A DNA stretch of 64,000 nucleotides from DASZBX01 sp035943635 (GCA_035943635.1 DASZBX010000017.1:1-64000); one strand, 5' to 3'. Shown: positions 17,295 to 26,572, numbered from the stretch's first letter. The notes: generated by a model not told the origin, from the sequence alone. A program made the numbers and translations.

Positions 17295-18368
17295 TCAGCA
17301 GGGGAAGACGACGCCGGTGAGCCTCTCGGATTCCACCCAGAGCCGTTGCTGCGCAGCGTCGTCGTGCGCTGCCGCGCTCGCCTCGACCACGATCGGATTG
17401 CCCTTGTACTCCTTGCGGCCGCCCGGCCCGTAGTACGTTCCGCCGCGGGCCTGCGGGTCGACAGCGGCCCGCAGCGTGGGGAGCGCTCCCATCGCAGCGC
17501 TCTGCATCGTGAACAGGCCCGCGGCCCGCGTCAGGAGCTTGACGCCGAACGACTCGTAGCGGAACAGGCCGGTGCGGGAGAAGCCGGGGTGTGCCGCGAG
17601 GGCAACCGTCGACAGCCCGGCCGCGGTGAGGCGACGCTGCAGTGCGAAGGTGAACATCAGGTTGGCCAGCTTCGAACGGCAGTAGGCGGCGTCGGGTGTG
17701 TACCCTCGCTGGTAGCCGAGGTCGTCGAAGTCGATCCGGCCGCGCCGGTGGACCAGGCTGCTGACGGTGACGATCCGGGCATCCGGGGCGGCCGTGAGCT
17801 GCGGCAGGAGCAGACCCGTGAACGCGAAGTGCCCGAGGTGGTTGATACCGAGGTGCTGCTCGAAGCCGTCCTCGGTGACACCGAACGGCACGTCCATCAC
17901 GCCGGCGTTGTTGATGAGCAGATCGATCCGGGGGTACCGGGAGCGTAGCTCGTCGGCGGCGTGCCGGACGGATGCGAGCGATCCCAGGTCCAGGTCCAGG
18001 ACATCCGGCTCGATCGGCTCGCCCAGCTCGATCAGCTTGCCCGGCTTACCCGCGGCGCGCGTCTCCTGACCGGTGGTGATGCGCGACGCCGCCGCCCGCG
18101 CCTGCTCAGCCGAGCGGCAGGCGAGCACGACCTTCGCGCCACGACGGGCGAGCACCGACGCAGCCTCGAAGCCGATCCCCGAGGTGGCGCCGGTGACCAC
18201 GGCGACGCGGCCGGTCTGATCGGGCACGTCGGCGGCAGTCCACTGTTCTGCGCCCGCAGCAGAATTCGGACTCGGGCTCGGGGGCGGGGGCGAAGGCACT
18301 ACGGAAATGGGCACCTGCCAGGGAGTCGGCGGGGTGCCGAAGCACCCGCAGTACGAATGAGGCGCCAT
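17295..18368 (-). CDS. SDR-family oxidoreductase with atypical N-terminus
   Basis: 357 residues as drawn. Residues from about 43 are a canonical SDR of the retinol-dehydrogenase-like group: WTAADVPDQTGRVAVVTGAT, SGIGFEA, LINNAGVMD, INHLGHFAFTGLL, YCRSKLAN, ALAAHPGFSRTGL. Relatives normally begin just before WTAADVPDQ; here the frame has a Pro/Ser-rich lead of about 40 residues that looks non-native. The true start is uncertain, and the original start may have been replaced, since the DNA just upstream is full of relics. Confidence 0.72.
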   Translation of the reverse strand: MAPHSYCGCFGTPPTPWQVPISVVPSPPPPSPSPNSAAGAEQWTAADVPDQTGRVAVVTGATSGIGFEAASVLARRGAKVVLACRSAEQARAAASRITTGQETRAAGKPGKLIELGEPIEPDVLDLDLGSLASVRHAADELRSRYPRIDLLINNAGVMDVPFGVTEDGFEQHLGINHLGHFAFTGLLLPQLTAAPDARIVTVSSLVHRRGRIDFDDLGYQRGYTPDAAYCRSKLANLMFTFALQRRLTAAGLSTVALAAHPGFSRTGLFRYESFGVKLLTRAAGLFTMQSAAMGALPTLRAAVDPQARGGTYYGPGGRKEYKGNPIVVEASAAAHDDAAQQRLWVESERLTGVVFPC

Positions 18369-18486
18369 TCAAGCTAGTCCGGCCGCGCACGATCACGCAA
18401 CCCTGATTTCCCTGATCAACCTGCTGCCGGGCTCGGCGGACTTCAGCACGCTGGTCTACGCTGGGGGCGAAATCGGGGAGAGGCAC

Positions 18487-19099
18487 ATGAGCACACTGGC
18501 CGGACGTGTCGGGAGCGCCTCGGGAGGCCTGTCGGCGAGAAGAGGCGGCGGGCAGCAAGTCGTACGTGATCAACCCGTTCGAGGTCAGCGCACCGAGCAA
18601 GATCAGCGACCTCTACGTGCCGCGCGACGGTGACGGACGCCTGGCCACCGCGGAGATCTGGCGGCGGGTGCCCGCCTTCCAACTCCTCGGCCGAGAGCTG
18701 CAGATCGTCCTGGAGGAACGTCAGCAACCGCATCTTGATCCTGACTTCGACACCGGTCGCGACGCCCGACGCGGCCTGCGGCTCGCCGAGCTCCGCCCGG
18801 ATCACCGCCTCCTGGTCGGACAGGGGCAGGTCGAACGGGTCCATGATGGTGCGCGGCTTCGCCAGGAAGCCGCACACCTCCTCGGCCGTGGCCCCGTCGC
18901 CGAGCCGACGGCGTACGATCACCGGGAACAGCGTCCGCAGCAGCCGGTTGGGCTTGTCGAAGCCTATGTACTCGTGACCGCCCCATACGGTCTGCCGCAG
19001 AACTCGACTTTCACCCTCACCTTGTGGGCCAGCGACGGCACCACCACGCAGACCGAGACCGTGCCCATCGTGATCAAGGCCATCTGTGGCCACTACTGA
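18487..19099. pseudogene. Mosaic of unrecognised gene fragments
   Basis: Several short protein-like stretches lie here in different frames and strands. Plus strand near 18560: KSYVINPFEVSAPSKISDLY. Minus strand 18980-18640: HEYIGFDKPNRLLRTLFPVI, VRRRLGDGATAEEVCGFL and EVRIKMRLLTFLQDD. Plus strand, ending at 19099: NSTFTLTLWASDGTTTQTET, then VPIVIKAICGHY, which looks like the end of a secreted beta-rich protein. None forms a complete gene and I do not recognise the families. The region looks like joined remnants. Confidence 0.35.
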
Positions 19100-19164
19100 T
19101 CCGCCGGCTTCGGCCGGGCGCCGATCCCCGGTCGGATAGCATGTCCGTGGGCGGCGAGCCTGTC

Positions 19165-19668
19165 ATGGGTGTGGCGCGAGGTCGCCTGAACGGTGCGCGT
19201 GCGGCTTCCGGCCCCGCGTCCGGCCCGGACATCGGAGGAGACTTGTCGCAGCACGCCTGGCCCGCGCACCTGCCGGTCGGAGCATTCCGGTTCGCCCGCC
19301 CCAGTGCCGATCTCGAGGCGTGCACGCGCTTCTACCGCGACGCGGTCGGGCTCTCGGTGCTGGCGGAATTTAGAGGTCACGCCGGGTATGACGGAGCCGT
19401 GTTCGGGCTGCCCGACTCCTCGGCGCACCTGGAGTTGACCCGGCAGGCCGGCGACGGCCGGGTGCCGGAACCGTCGCCGGAGAACCAGCTCGTGCTCTAC
19501 CTTCCGGACGCCGACGCCGTGGCCGGGGTGGTCGCCCGCCTGGCCGCTTTCGGACACGCGCCGGTGGAGCCGGCCAACGGGTACTGGTCAGACCGCGGCG
19601 CGGTCGCCTTCGAGGACCCGGACCGGTGGGTCGTGGTGTTCGCGCCCTGGATCTTCGGCGCGCAGTGA
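19165..19668 (+). CDS. VOC (glyoxalase/bleomycin-resistance fold) family protein
   Basis: The core from about 19270 is a VOC module pair: FRFARPSADLEACTRFYRDA, VGLSVLAEF, ...HLELTRQ, then DADAVAGVVARLAAFGHAPV and AVAFEDPDRWVVVFAP. The spaced H, E and other polar residues fit metal ligands. The start is uncertain: ATG 19141, ATG 19165 and TTG 19243 (just behind a GGAGGAG at 19234-19240) are all possible, and TTG 19243 would give the most compact protein (about 141 residues). The substrate is unknown. Confidence 0.65.
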   Translation: MGVARGRLNGARAASGPASGPDIGGDLSQHAWPAHLPVGAFRFARPSADLEACTRFYRDAVGLSVLAEFRGHAGYDGAVFGLPDSSAHLELTRQAGDGRVPEPSPENQLVLYLPDADAVAGVVARLAAFGHAPVEPANGYWSDRGAVAFEDPDRWVVVFAPWIFGAQ

Positions 19669-19689
19669 CCTGCGGCCGGCGCCGTAGTC

Positions 19690-20250
19690 TTATAGTCGCG
19701 CGCCGGCGATGAACAGCGACGCCGCGACGGCCCCGATCGAGCTGACCGTCAGCAGAGTGCTGACCAGCGGCAGCCCGCGGTGCAGGGTGTCGGGCGCGAA
19801 CAGCTGTGGATCGGTCCGCAGCAGGCTCAGCCCCTCGCGGACTCTCGGCCGTTCCTTGTGCCCGCGTTCCACCGTGAACATCGCGTCGGTGTCCATCCTG
19901 GTCAGTGCGATCAACACGACGATGAACGAGACCGCGTTGAACAGGAACGGCGCCCAGAGCCCCAACCACAGCGCCATCAGCGGCGTGAGGGCGACCCCGA
20001 CGGCGCGCATGCCCTGGTAGGAGGTGCTGTTGAGGGCGATCGCGCTGGGCCGGTGCGCGTCGTCGACCAGTTCGGAGACCAGGGCCTGCCGGGCGGGGGC
20101 GTCGGCGGAGTTGACCAGTCCGAGGGCGAAGGCGCGGACCCAGACGACGGGCAGGTCGACCACGTGCGTCAGCGTCGCCAGCCCGAGGATGAGCGCGATC
20201 GCGCCGGACAGGCTCTGGGTGACCATGAGCACGTGCCGTTTGTCGCGGCC
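19690..20250 (-). pseudogene. MFS transporter relic
   Basis: A reverse frame from about 20250 reads DKRHVLMVTQSLSGAIALIL, then FALGLVNSADAPARQALVSE and HRPSAIALNSTSYQGMRAVG. This is transmembrane helices 3-6 of an EntS-like major facilitator with its DAPARQ loop. The first two helices and the C-terminal half are missing. Upstream the frame continues to 20391 with sequence that may belong to another fragment. At under 200 residues against about 400 for the family it cannot be a working transporter. Confidence 0.6.
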
Positions 20251-20402
20251 GTCGGCGGATGCCACGCGGGCGCGCAACTCCTCGCCCATCGGGTGCGGAT
20301 ATCGCCTGCCGGCCTGGTAGGCGACGGTGTCGAGAACCGGCACCGTGCACGCGTGCAGGTCGAGCAGGTCCAGCGTGCAGCCGCGGTCCACCAGTTATCA
20401 AG

Positions 20403-20612
20403 GACCGGCGCCGTTGGGAAGTACGCTCCGCCGGTGCCGGCTCGAAAGGCGAGCGCTGGTACGCCTGGGCATGGATCGCCACCGACCAACCACACCACCA
20501 CCTGCTCGTACGCCGCCACCTGCGCAGCGGCGAGTATGTCCGGCTCCTTGCTCACGCATCTGCAACCGGGGATTGGTTTTCTTGGATCTCGCCATTTGCA
20601 AGCCGGACGTAA
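20403..20612 (+). pseudogene. Transposase relic (IS701-like)
   Basis: The frame reads AGAGSKGERWYAWAWIATD, then HHLLVRRHLRSGEYVRLLAH, which matches the conserved segment before the last acidic residue of IS701/IS4-like DDE transposases in actinomycetes. Only about 65 residues remain; no terminal inverted repeats were seen. It is the only mobile-element trace in the window and lies in the most scrambled part. Confidence 0.5.
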
Positions 20613-20663
20613 CGTCCTCGCAAACCATATGGCGCAGGGGAGCACGTCCGGGTTTTCTTATCA

Positions 20664-20810
20664 GCCGCGCCGCCTGCGATACGGGTTGGCCGAAGAGGGC
20701 AGCCCGAACAGTGCGTAGAAACGCTCCAGGACGTGGAAGGTGTCGGTCACCGGGTCATCTGCGGCAGTCCAGTCCTGGTTCCAGTTGTCGGCCTGTCTGA
20801 TCACGTCCAG
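20664..20810 (-). pseudogene. Small open frame or gene tail downstream of the RHS immunity gene
   Basis: From a GTG near 20804 the reverse strand reads VIRQADNWNQDWTAADDP, then FHVLERFYALFGLPSSANPY and a basic tail ending near 20664. The composition is protein-like (several Trp, amphipathic helix), but it is only about 47 residues and no ribosome site is clear. It may be the end of a second immunity gene or a stray C-terminal fragment. Confidence 0.3.
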
Positions 20811-20817
20811 TGATCGC

Positions 20818-21588
20818 TCAGGCGTCGGCGAACCAATCCGACTGCAATTCGTCGATTCGGGCGCGTAAGGCTTTTCGCCCGGTCGGGTTTGTGGGTGGTG
20901 GCGTGTCGAGTCGTTGCGCTATGGCGGTCAGGCGTTGTGCCAGCCAGTCGGCGCCGTCGTAGAGGTCGTCGAGGTTGCGTTCTTCGATGAGGTCGAGGTA
21001 CTCGGCGAGTGCTTCGGCCAGTGCGTCGTCGGGTACGTCTGGCCCAGGAGTTTCGTCGGTCCAGGTGGCGAGGTGGCGCGGCGCCGATGCGAGCGCCCAT
21101 CCGGCCAGGGTTTCGCCGTCGAAGAGCAGCCTCAGGTCTGGAGCGATGATCAGGTGGCGAACATCATGAGCCGGTGGCCGATCTTGGTAGATCCCCAGAA
21201 GAGTCTGGCCGTCCGCGTCGTAGTGCCGTGCTTGGGCCGACGGGAGGCGGAAATGTGCGGGATTCAGGAGGACCAGGCCGCCGGCCGAAGAGGCGCCGCG
21301 ACGGTACTCCAGCCACGTTGCGCCACTGGCGGCAGCCTTTTCCGGCATGCGCAGGGCGGCACTGACCAGGTGGCCGTCGGCGGGGGAGAACCTGAGGTCG
21401 TCGAGCGGCTCGGTGCCCCACCAGTCGCCGCTGCCGACCGTGTCCAGCAGGTGTGTTTCCCGGGCCGCAGGGTCGGCCGGGGTGTTGGTGCGGACGAGGT
21501 TGTCGCTGATGGTGAACAGCGGACGGGGCAGCGCCCCGGCTTGGTCCACGGTTGCTTCGACGTTCTCGGCGAGCAGCAGTTTCGGCAT
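20818..21588 (-). CDS. Probable immunity protein paired with the RHS toxin
   Basis: 256 residues from ATG 21588, which overlaps the toxin stop by one base (TGATG), so translation is probably coupled; ATG 21600 is an alternative. It is a soluble acidic protein with no signal peptide: PKLLLAENVEATVDQAGALP at the start, HLIIAPDLRLLFDGETLAGW in the middle, and an acidic helical stretch (DDALAEALAEYLDLIEERNL) before the C-terminus. I recognise no family. The assignment comes from position: a small gene directly behind the variable C-terminal domain of an RHS toxin. Confidence 0.6.
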   Translation of the reverse strand: MPKLLLAENVEATVDQAGALPRPLFTISDNLVRTNTPADPAARETHLLDTVGSGDWWGTEPLDDLRFSPADGHLVSAALRMPEKAAASGATWLEYRRGASSAGGLVLLNPAHFRLPSAQARHYDADGQTLLGIYQDRPPAHDVRHLIIAPDLRLLFDGETLAGWALASAPRHLATWTDETPGPDVPDDALAEALAEYLDLIEERNLDDLYDGADWLAQRLTAIAQRLDTPPPTNPTGRKALRARIDELQSDWFADA

Positions 21589-24500
21589 CAGATGTCGCAT
21601 GGGATGGTCAGCTCCGTGGCCGGAGGTTCGAAGGATCCGTCCGGTCGGCGGACTTGGCCGGTCGTGATCTGCTCCGGGGTGATCGGCATGCCCGGATCGG
21701 TGGGATCTCCGCCGAAGATCGCCGCGCCGCTTTTGCCGCGGGGGCCGGATTCGCCGTAGCTGGTGATCAGCTTGCCGGCGGAGCTTCCCGGGCCCTCGGT
21801 GATGACCAGGTCGCCGCCCTTGTGGTAGAGCAGCCGGCCGGCGCCGCCGGAGGATTCGTAGACGCCGTCCGGGTTCGAGAGGATGGACTTCTCCACATCC
21901 GGGTCCAGCCGGCCGTGGTAGCCGCCGGTTCGGCTGACTGTGCCTGCGCGGGCTCGTTTGATGGTGGCCACGGCTACGTCGACCGGGGTTTTCCTGGCCA
22001 GGCCCAGGGGGTCGAGCCACCATTGCGGATTGTCGACGTAGGTGTAGTGGTTCGGGGCCGGGAGCAGTCCGAGCGGGTCGGGGCAGGTGTAGCGGCCGGT
22101 CTCGGAGTCGTAGTAGCGGTGGTAGTTGTAGTCCAGGCCGGTTTCCTCGTCGTGGAACTGGCCGGGGAAGCGCAGCGGGCAGGCGGTTGTGGCCTGCTGC
22201 GTGGCCGGGTCGGGCAGCGGCCCGCCCCAGAGTCCGCGGTGACGGCGCCAGGCGGTGTTCCCGTTGGCCGTGAGCAGTTCGGTGGGCGTGCCGGCCAGGT
22301 CGGTGACGATGGCGTAGAACTGTTCGTCCCAAGCCTGTTGTGGGGTGTCGGAACGAAATGTCCGCTGTGTTTGAGCGACCGGAGTCCAGGTGTCGGGCTC
22401 GTGGTCCCAGGTCAAGGTGGTCGTCAGGGGCTGCTGCGCTCGGGAATGGTCCATTTCGGCCAGGACGGTTCCGTCCCAGGCGAACCTGGTCTGTTCGGCC
22501 GGGTTGCCGTCGGGTCCGAGTCTGTGTTTGCCTACCCGTCGGCCGAGGGGGTCGTAGCGGTAGTGCCAATGCTCGCCGGCGGGGTTGGTGGCGTCGGTGA
22601 GCCGATCGAATGCGTCGTAGGCGAACGTCCAGGTCTTGTACGACCCGGACAGGGTGCGGCGCACGGTCCTGACCAGGCGTCCTTGGGCGTCGTAGTCGTA
22701 GTGGGTGCGTCCGGCTCGGCGCAGCCGGGTGCCGGTCAGGTGGCGGTTCCCGGCGGTTGGCGACTCGGGTGTTCGGGAGTCGGCCGCGTGGAGCAGATTG
22801 CCCGTTTGGTCGTAAGCGTACGTTTCGGACCAGGTGGCTGCATGAACGGCGGTGACGCGGCCGAGTGGGTCCAGGTCGATGTGACGTGCGCCGTCCGCGG
22901 TGTCTGTCGTTTCCTCCGGAACGCCGTCGGACCGGTAGGACCACGAGTGCTCGTTCGCCACCCGTGACCTGCGATCGTGGTCGGGGCCTTCGACGGCGAG
23001 CAGCCGGCGGCCGGTCAACCGGCCGAGCTGGTCCCTTTCCCGGGTCAGGGCCGTGTCCGGGCCGATCCAGCGATGGCTTTCCCGGCCTGCCGCGTCGTGT
23101 CCGAAGAAGATCTGGCCCAGGTTGCCGGTGTGCAGGCTGAGCGGCCGGGACCCTGCGTCGAAGTTCCACGTCGAGGTGTGCCCGCTGGGTGTGGTGCGGC
23201 TTGTGCGGCGGCCGGCTTTGTCGAAGGTGGTCGCCACGGTCCGGCCGTCGACGGACTCGCGTAATACCCGGCCGAGCCGATCGCGGTCGAAGACCAGTTC
23301 GCACCCGGGCCCGGTGGCCCGGCACAGCAGTCCGGCCGCGTCGTACGCGAACGACCTGATCTCACCGTCGTCGGTGCGCTGCTCGACGACCCGGCCGGCC
23401 TGGTCGCGGACCAGGTGCACGCCTTGTCCGGCCCCGTTGACCCGGCGCACGACTCGGCCGGCCGGGTCGTGCGAGTAGGCCAGCCTCCGGTCGTCGAAGT
23501 CCTGCTCTCCGATCACGTTTCCGATCGGGTCGTAGGTGTAGGTCCAGGTCAAGGTGCTTGGGTTGGTGACTTCCAGCAACTGCAACTCGCTGTCGTGGGT
23601 GAAGGTGTACCGGGCGCCGTCAGGGTCTGTGCGGGCCGTGATCTGCCGGAACGGGCCGACGTCGAACGTGGTGGTGTGCCCCGCGGTGTCGGTGTATGCG
23701 GTCGGGGTCCCGTTCGCGTCCCAGACCCAGGTTTCCAAGGTGCCGTCGGCGAACCGGCGCACCCGCGGACGGCCCTCACCGTCGAACTCGTGGATGGTGG
23801 TCGCGCCGAGCGGGTCGCTGAGCGAGACCACCCGGCCCTGGCTGTCGCGGGTCGCACTCCACCGGCCGCCGACGGGGTCCGTGGTCGAGACCGGCAGGCC
23901 GGCCCGGTCGGTCTCGATCGTCGTGGTGTTCCCCAGCGGATCGGTCACCTGGGTCAGTTGCCCGCGCTCGCCGTAGGCGTAGATCGTGACACCGCCTTCG
24001 GGATCGGTGGCGTTGAGGAGATTGCCGCATTCGTCCCAGGCATACTGCCACACTGCGCTCTTCGGGCCGGACACTCGCACGGGTGCGTTGAGCGCGTTGT
24101 AGTCGAAAGTGACCGTCGTGCCGTCGGGACGCTCGATGGCCAGGAGGTTTCCGGAGTCATCGACTGTTTGCCTGGTCGTGTTGCCAAGCGGGTCCGTGGT
24201 GGCGAGCAGGTGGCCGTGACGGTCGTATTCGGTCGTGGTGGCATGCCCGAGGGCGTTAACGGACTTCGTGATGTGGCCGAATCGGTCGTAGTGGAATTCG
24301 GTCGTGAACCCGAGGCTGTTTGTGTAGACGGTTTTTCGGCCATCCGGGTCGTAGGCAAAGGAGCCGGATAGACACCCGCCGTCGCCAGTGGTGCGCACAA
24401 CACGTCCGGCGCTGTCGTAGGTGTACTCGAACCGGAACCCGAGGCGGTCGATCCACGCGGCGATGCGGTTGTGGGCGTCATGTTCATAGACGAACGGAAC

Positions 24501-25502
24501 TCCGGTGGTGTTGACCACAGCTGCCAGGCGCCCGTACGGGTCATATTGGTAAGCCATGACGGTCGCACGTTGGCCTGACTGCTCGGCTGGGCCATGTGTC
24601 TGGTCGGTGCTGCTCCCGAGAATCCGGAGGGCTTCAAGACGGAATCCGCCGGCGACGTACCCGGTGTCGACGGCGATCCGATAGCCACCGGAATGCTGGA
24701 CCTCCGTAGGCAGGCCCTGGTCGTCGCGCAAAATCACTATACGGTTGCCGTTGCGGTCGCGGATCGCCGTCAGCGGACGTATCTGGCCCAGGCCGGTGTG
24801 GACGGCGCCCAGGGTGGTGAAGTGCCACGTGCGCCCGCTGGCCCGGTCCTCGATCCGGATCTCGTCGAGTTCCCGGTCCCAGGACAGCGGCAGACGCGGG
24901 CCCCGGTGCGGCAGGACGCTCTGGCCTGGAGCCGCCGGATGTGGGTATTCCAGGATCCGGCAGTCGTCGTCGAGGAAGCGGATCGTGGTCGACTCTATCT
25001 GCACTCGGGTGTCTAGAGTCGATGACCAGCCCGGCCCCAGTAGCCGTCCGTCCCGATAGCCGCTCGCGTATGCCCGGCGCAGCACCAGGGGCAGAACACC
25101 GGGCAGTTCGAGGTCGGTGGTGGCCGCCACGTACTGGCCGGTGACCACATCTACCGGTTCCCCCGCCTTACCGCACGGGCCGACCCCCTGCGTGCCGACC
25201 GGGTCGGCACCACCCGGCGGCCGGGGCTGGATCGGATCACTCGGGCGCCCGCCGACACCACTGCCCGAGGGTCCGGCTCCCGGCGGCAGGTCACCACCGG
25301 CGTCGCCCCGACCACTGGTCACGACATCGTCGAAGCCCTGCTTAACCGAACTGTCCGCATCGTTGATGGCGTTGGCGTTGTCCGACACCAGAGTCCCGGT
25401 TTTCCGAGTGAAAGACTCCATCAACGGCCCGACCTTGTTGCTGATCGCGTCCGTCGTGTCGTCGATGAAGCCCCTGACGACGGTTACCAGCGCATTCGCC
25501 AC
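21588..25502 (-). CDS. RHS-repeat polymorphic toxin
   Basis: 1304 residues from a GTG at 25502 (GGGGG 9 nt upstream). Residues 1-55 are a short helical segment, followed by a Gly/Pro-rich linker and a DUF6531-like domain (PVDVVTGQYVAATTDLELPG). Many YD/RHS repeats (YDxxGRL..., TDPLGNTT) follow and the core closes with the DPLGL-type hallmark. The last 135 residues (about 1170-1304) are a separate domain with a GYHGRLDPDVEKSI start and a KSGAAIFGGDPTDPG centre, the expected toxin. I cannot name that domain; an RNase of the BECR type is a guess. The N-terminus is much shorter than the WXG/LXG-type leaders usual in actinobacterial RHS toxins, and no type VII substrate gene is upstream. Confidence 0.85.
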   Translation of the reverse strand: MANALVTVVRGFIDDTTDAISNKVGPLMESFTRKTGTLVSDNANAINDADSSVKQGFDDVVTSGRGDAGGDLPPGAGPSGSGVGGRPSDPIQPRPPGGADPVGTQGVGPCGKAGEPVDVVTGQYVAATTDLELPGVLPLVLRRAYASGYRDGRLLGPGWSSTLDTRVQIESTTIRFLDDDCRILEYPHPAAPGQSVLPHRGPRLPLSWDRELDEIRIEDRASGRTWHFTTLGAVHTGLGQIRPLTAIRDRNGNRIVILRDDQGLPTEVQHSGGYRIAVDTGYVAGGFRLEALRILGSSTDQTHGPAEQSGQRATVMAYQYDPYGRLAAVVNTTGVPFVYEHDAHNRIAAWIDRLGFRFEYTYDSAGRVVRTTGDGGCLSGSFAYDPDGRKTVYTNSLGFTTEFHYDRFGHITKSVNALGHATTTEYDRHGHLLATTDPLGNTTRQTVDDSGNLLAIERPDGTTVTFDYNALNAPVRVSGPKSAVWQYAWDECGNLLNATDPEGGVTIYAYGERGQLTQVTDPLGNTTTIETDRAGLPVSTTDPVGGRWSATRDSQGRVVSLSDPLGATTIHEFDGEGRPRVRRFADGTLETWVWDANGTPTAYTDTAGHTTTFDVGPFRQITARTDPDGARYTFTHDSELQLLEVTNPSTLTWTYTYDPIGNVIGEQDFDDRRLAYSHDPAGRVVRRVNGAGQGVHLVRDQAGRVVEQRTDDGEIRSFAYDAAGLLCRATGPGCELVFDRDRLGRVLRESVDGRTVATTFDKAGRRTSRTTPSGHTSTWNFDAGSRPLSLHTGNLGQIFFGHDAAGRESHRWIGPDTALTRERDQLGRLTGRRLLAVEGPDHDRRSRVANEHSWSYRSDGVPEETTDTADGARHIDLDPLGRVTAVHAATWSETYAYDQTGNLLHAADSRTPESPTAGNRHLTGTRLRRAGRTHYDYDAQGRLVRTVRRTLSGSYKTWTFAYDAFDRLTDATNPAGEHWHYRYDPLGRRVGKHRLGPDGNPAEQTRFAWDGTVLAEMDHSRAQQPLTTTLTWDHEPDTWTPVAQTQRTFRSDTPQQAWDEQFYAIVTDLAGTPTELLTANGNTAWRRHRGLWGGPLPDPATQQATTACPLRFPGQFHDEETGLDYNYHRYYDSETGRYTCPDPLGLLPAPNHYTYVDNPQWWLDPLGLARKTPVDVAVATIKRARAGTVSRTGGYHGRLDPDVEKSILSNPDGVYESSGGAGRLLYHKGGDLVITEGPGSSAGKLITSYGESGPRGKSGAAIFGGDPTDPGMPITPEQITTGQVRRPDGSFEPPATELTIPCDI

Positions 25503-26065
25503 TTTGAGTACCCCCTGCTCCGTGCTGTAAACGACTGACGTACCCAGGTGAACCAGGCCTTGGTGAAATCCCCGACTGATTGGACATCTAGCGTGGATTG
25601 TCAGTGTACGCAGAGACGAGTGGCGCGGGATGGGCGCGGGCGGAGATTCTCAGCGATAGCCCGCAGCACCGGGGCTTGACTGAGACAGCAGCGGCGATCT
25701 TGGCTGCATGTGAAGTCAAGCGCTTGACGAAGCGTCAGATTTGGATGTGGCTCGGTTTGAGCCTGGTGGCCGCAGGTCTCGCCGGATGTTCTGGTGGCCT
25801 GGGTCTGGCTTGACCGTGCGAATGCGGTTCTCGGGCCTCTGATCCGCGGAAACATCAAAGGCGCTGGATAACAGGGCTTATGGTGGGATTGCCTGGTAAT
25901 GCATAACGCTTGCTGCCCCAGGCGCGTGGGGTGCATGGCTTTGACCTGCGGTTGTCGCGCTGAAATCTGGAGAGTCGGGCGAAAATTGGGGAAGCCAGCC
26001 GATCACACAGCGTGCACATTGCGCCCTAAATAAGGGGCCTCCACAGCAAGCTTCGAGCAAAAATC

Positions 26066-26095
26066 ATCGCCACATGCATGATCGCCACATGCATG
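26066..26095. repeat. 15-bp tandem duplication
   Basis: The 15-mer ATCGCCACATGCATG occurs twice head-to-tail (26066-26080 and 26081-26095), 16 nt before the left arm of the 26112 hairpin. Both contain ATGCAT, which also lies in the hairpin arms. Confidence 0.85.
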
Positions 26096-26111
26096 CAGGC
26101 CATAAATCCTC

Positions 26112-26151
26112 AGAGTAATGATGCATAATCTCTCTTATGCATCATTACTCT
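26112..26151. repeat. AT-rich perfect hairpin
   Basis: Arms 26112-26128 and 26135-26151 are exact 17-nt reverse complements (AGAGTAATGATGCATAA) around a TCTCTC loop. In a genome with very few A/T runs this is striking. It could be a bidirectional terminator, a regulatory RNA structure or the end of a small mobile element. No coding role is seen. Confidence 0.85.
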
Positions 26152-26572
26152 CGGAGCCGGCCATACCGGCCCGCAGCGGTCTTGCGCACGTTCAGCCGGT
26201 CGCCGCCGAACGTTCCGGTGTAACGCGATGCGGCCCGCGCCCGCGAGCACGGCGAGGACGCCCGGCAGGCCTCCTGCCGCGGCGTCGCGGCGGCAGGTGG
26301 ATGTGGATGCAGAGTGCGATCTGAACACGAGGACCCCGAGAATCGGGATCGAACTGGGTGTCCCCCACGTTGGAGGACAGCGTTGCGAATCAGAGCGCAA
26401 ACATCGCGCAATTCGCCAGCGCTCGAGTGTTGCCTCAAAGCCCTGATGGATCGGGCTTCCGGTCACGCACGGGATTCACGTGCCGGATTCACGTTCCGCG
26501 GTCCAAGCTGGGTGCAGATCCCGTACGGGGCGCTGCACCCAGCAGCGGTGGCGCTCGTGCTGTGGCGTCGAC

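Larger units (their letters stand above)
25503..26572. other. Gene-poor, lower-GC tract upstream of the RHS gene
   Basis: No convincing gene in 1070 bases. The part from about 25840 to 26160 is notably AT-richer than the chromosome. It holds a tandem 15-bp duplication and a 17-bp-arm hairpin (separate entries). A 71-codon frame at 25598-25813 ends with a lipobox-like LAGC but lacks a ribosome site and signal-peptide order. From 26160 to 26570 only arginine-rich shadow frames are present. The tract should contain the promoter of the RHS gene near 25510-25600. Confidence 0.6.

Noticed and set aside
20403..20612. Intact insertion sequence
   Set aside because: Only about 65 residues of transposase remain; no terminal inverted repeats or target duplications were visible.
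25598..25813. 71-codon frame ending in a lipobox-like sequence
   Set aside because: The lipobox-like LAGC sits at the C-terminus rather than after an N-terminal signal, there is no ribosome site, and nothing follows it.
26341..26420. tRNA-like sequence (reverse strand CAGTTCGATCC T-loop-like stretch and CTCCAAC anticodon-like loop)
   Set aside because: No acceptor stem or D-arm pairs, and the anticodon-like stem mispairs. Only an 8-bp hairpin with a 5-nt loop forms, so it was not called as a tRNA.
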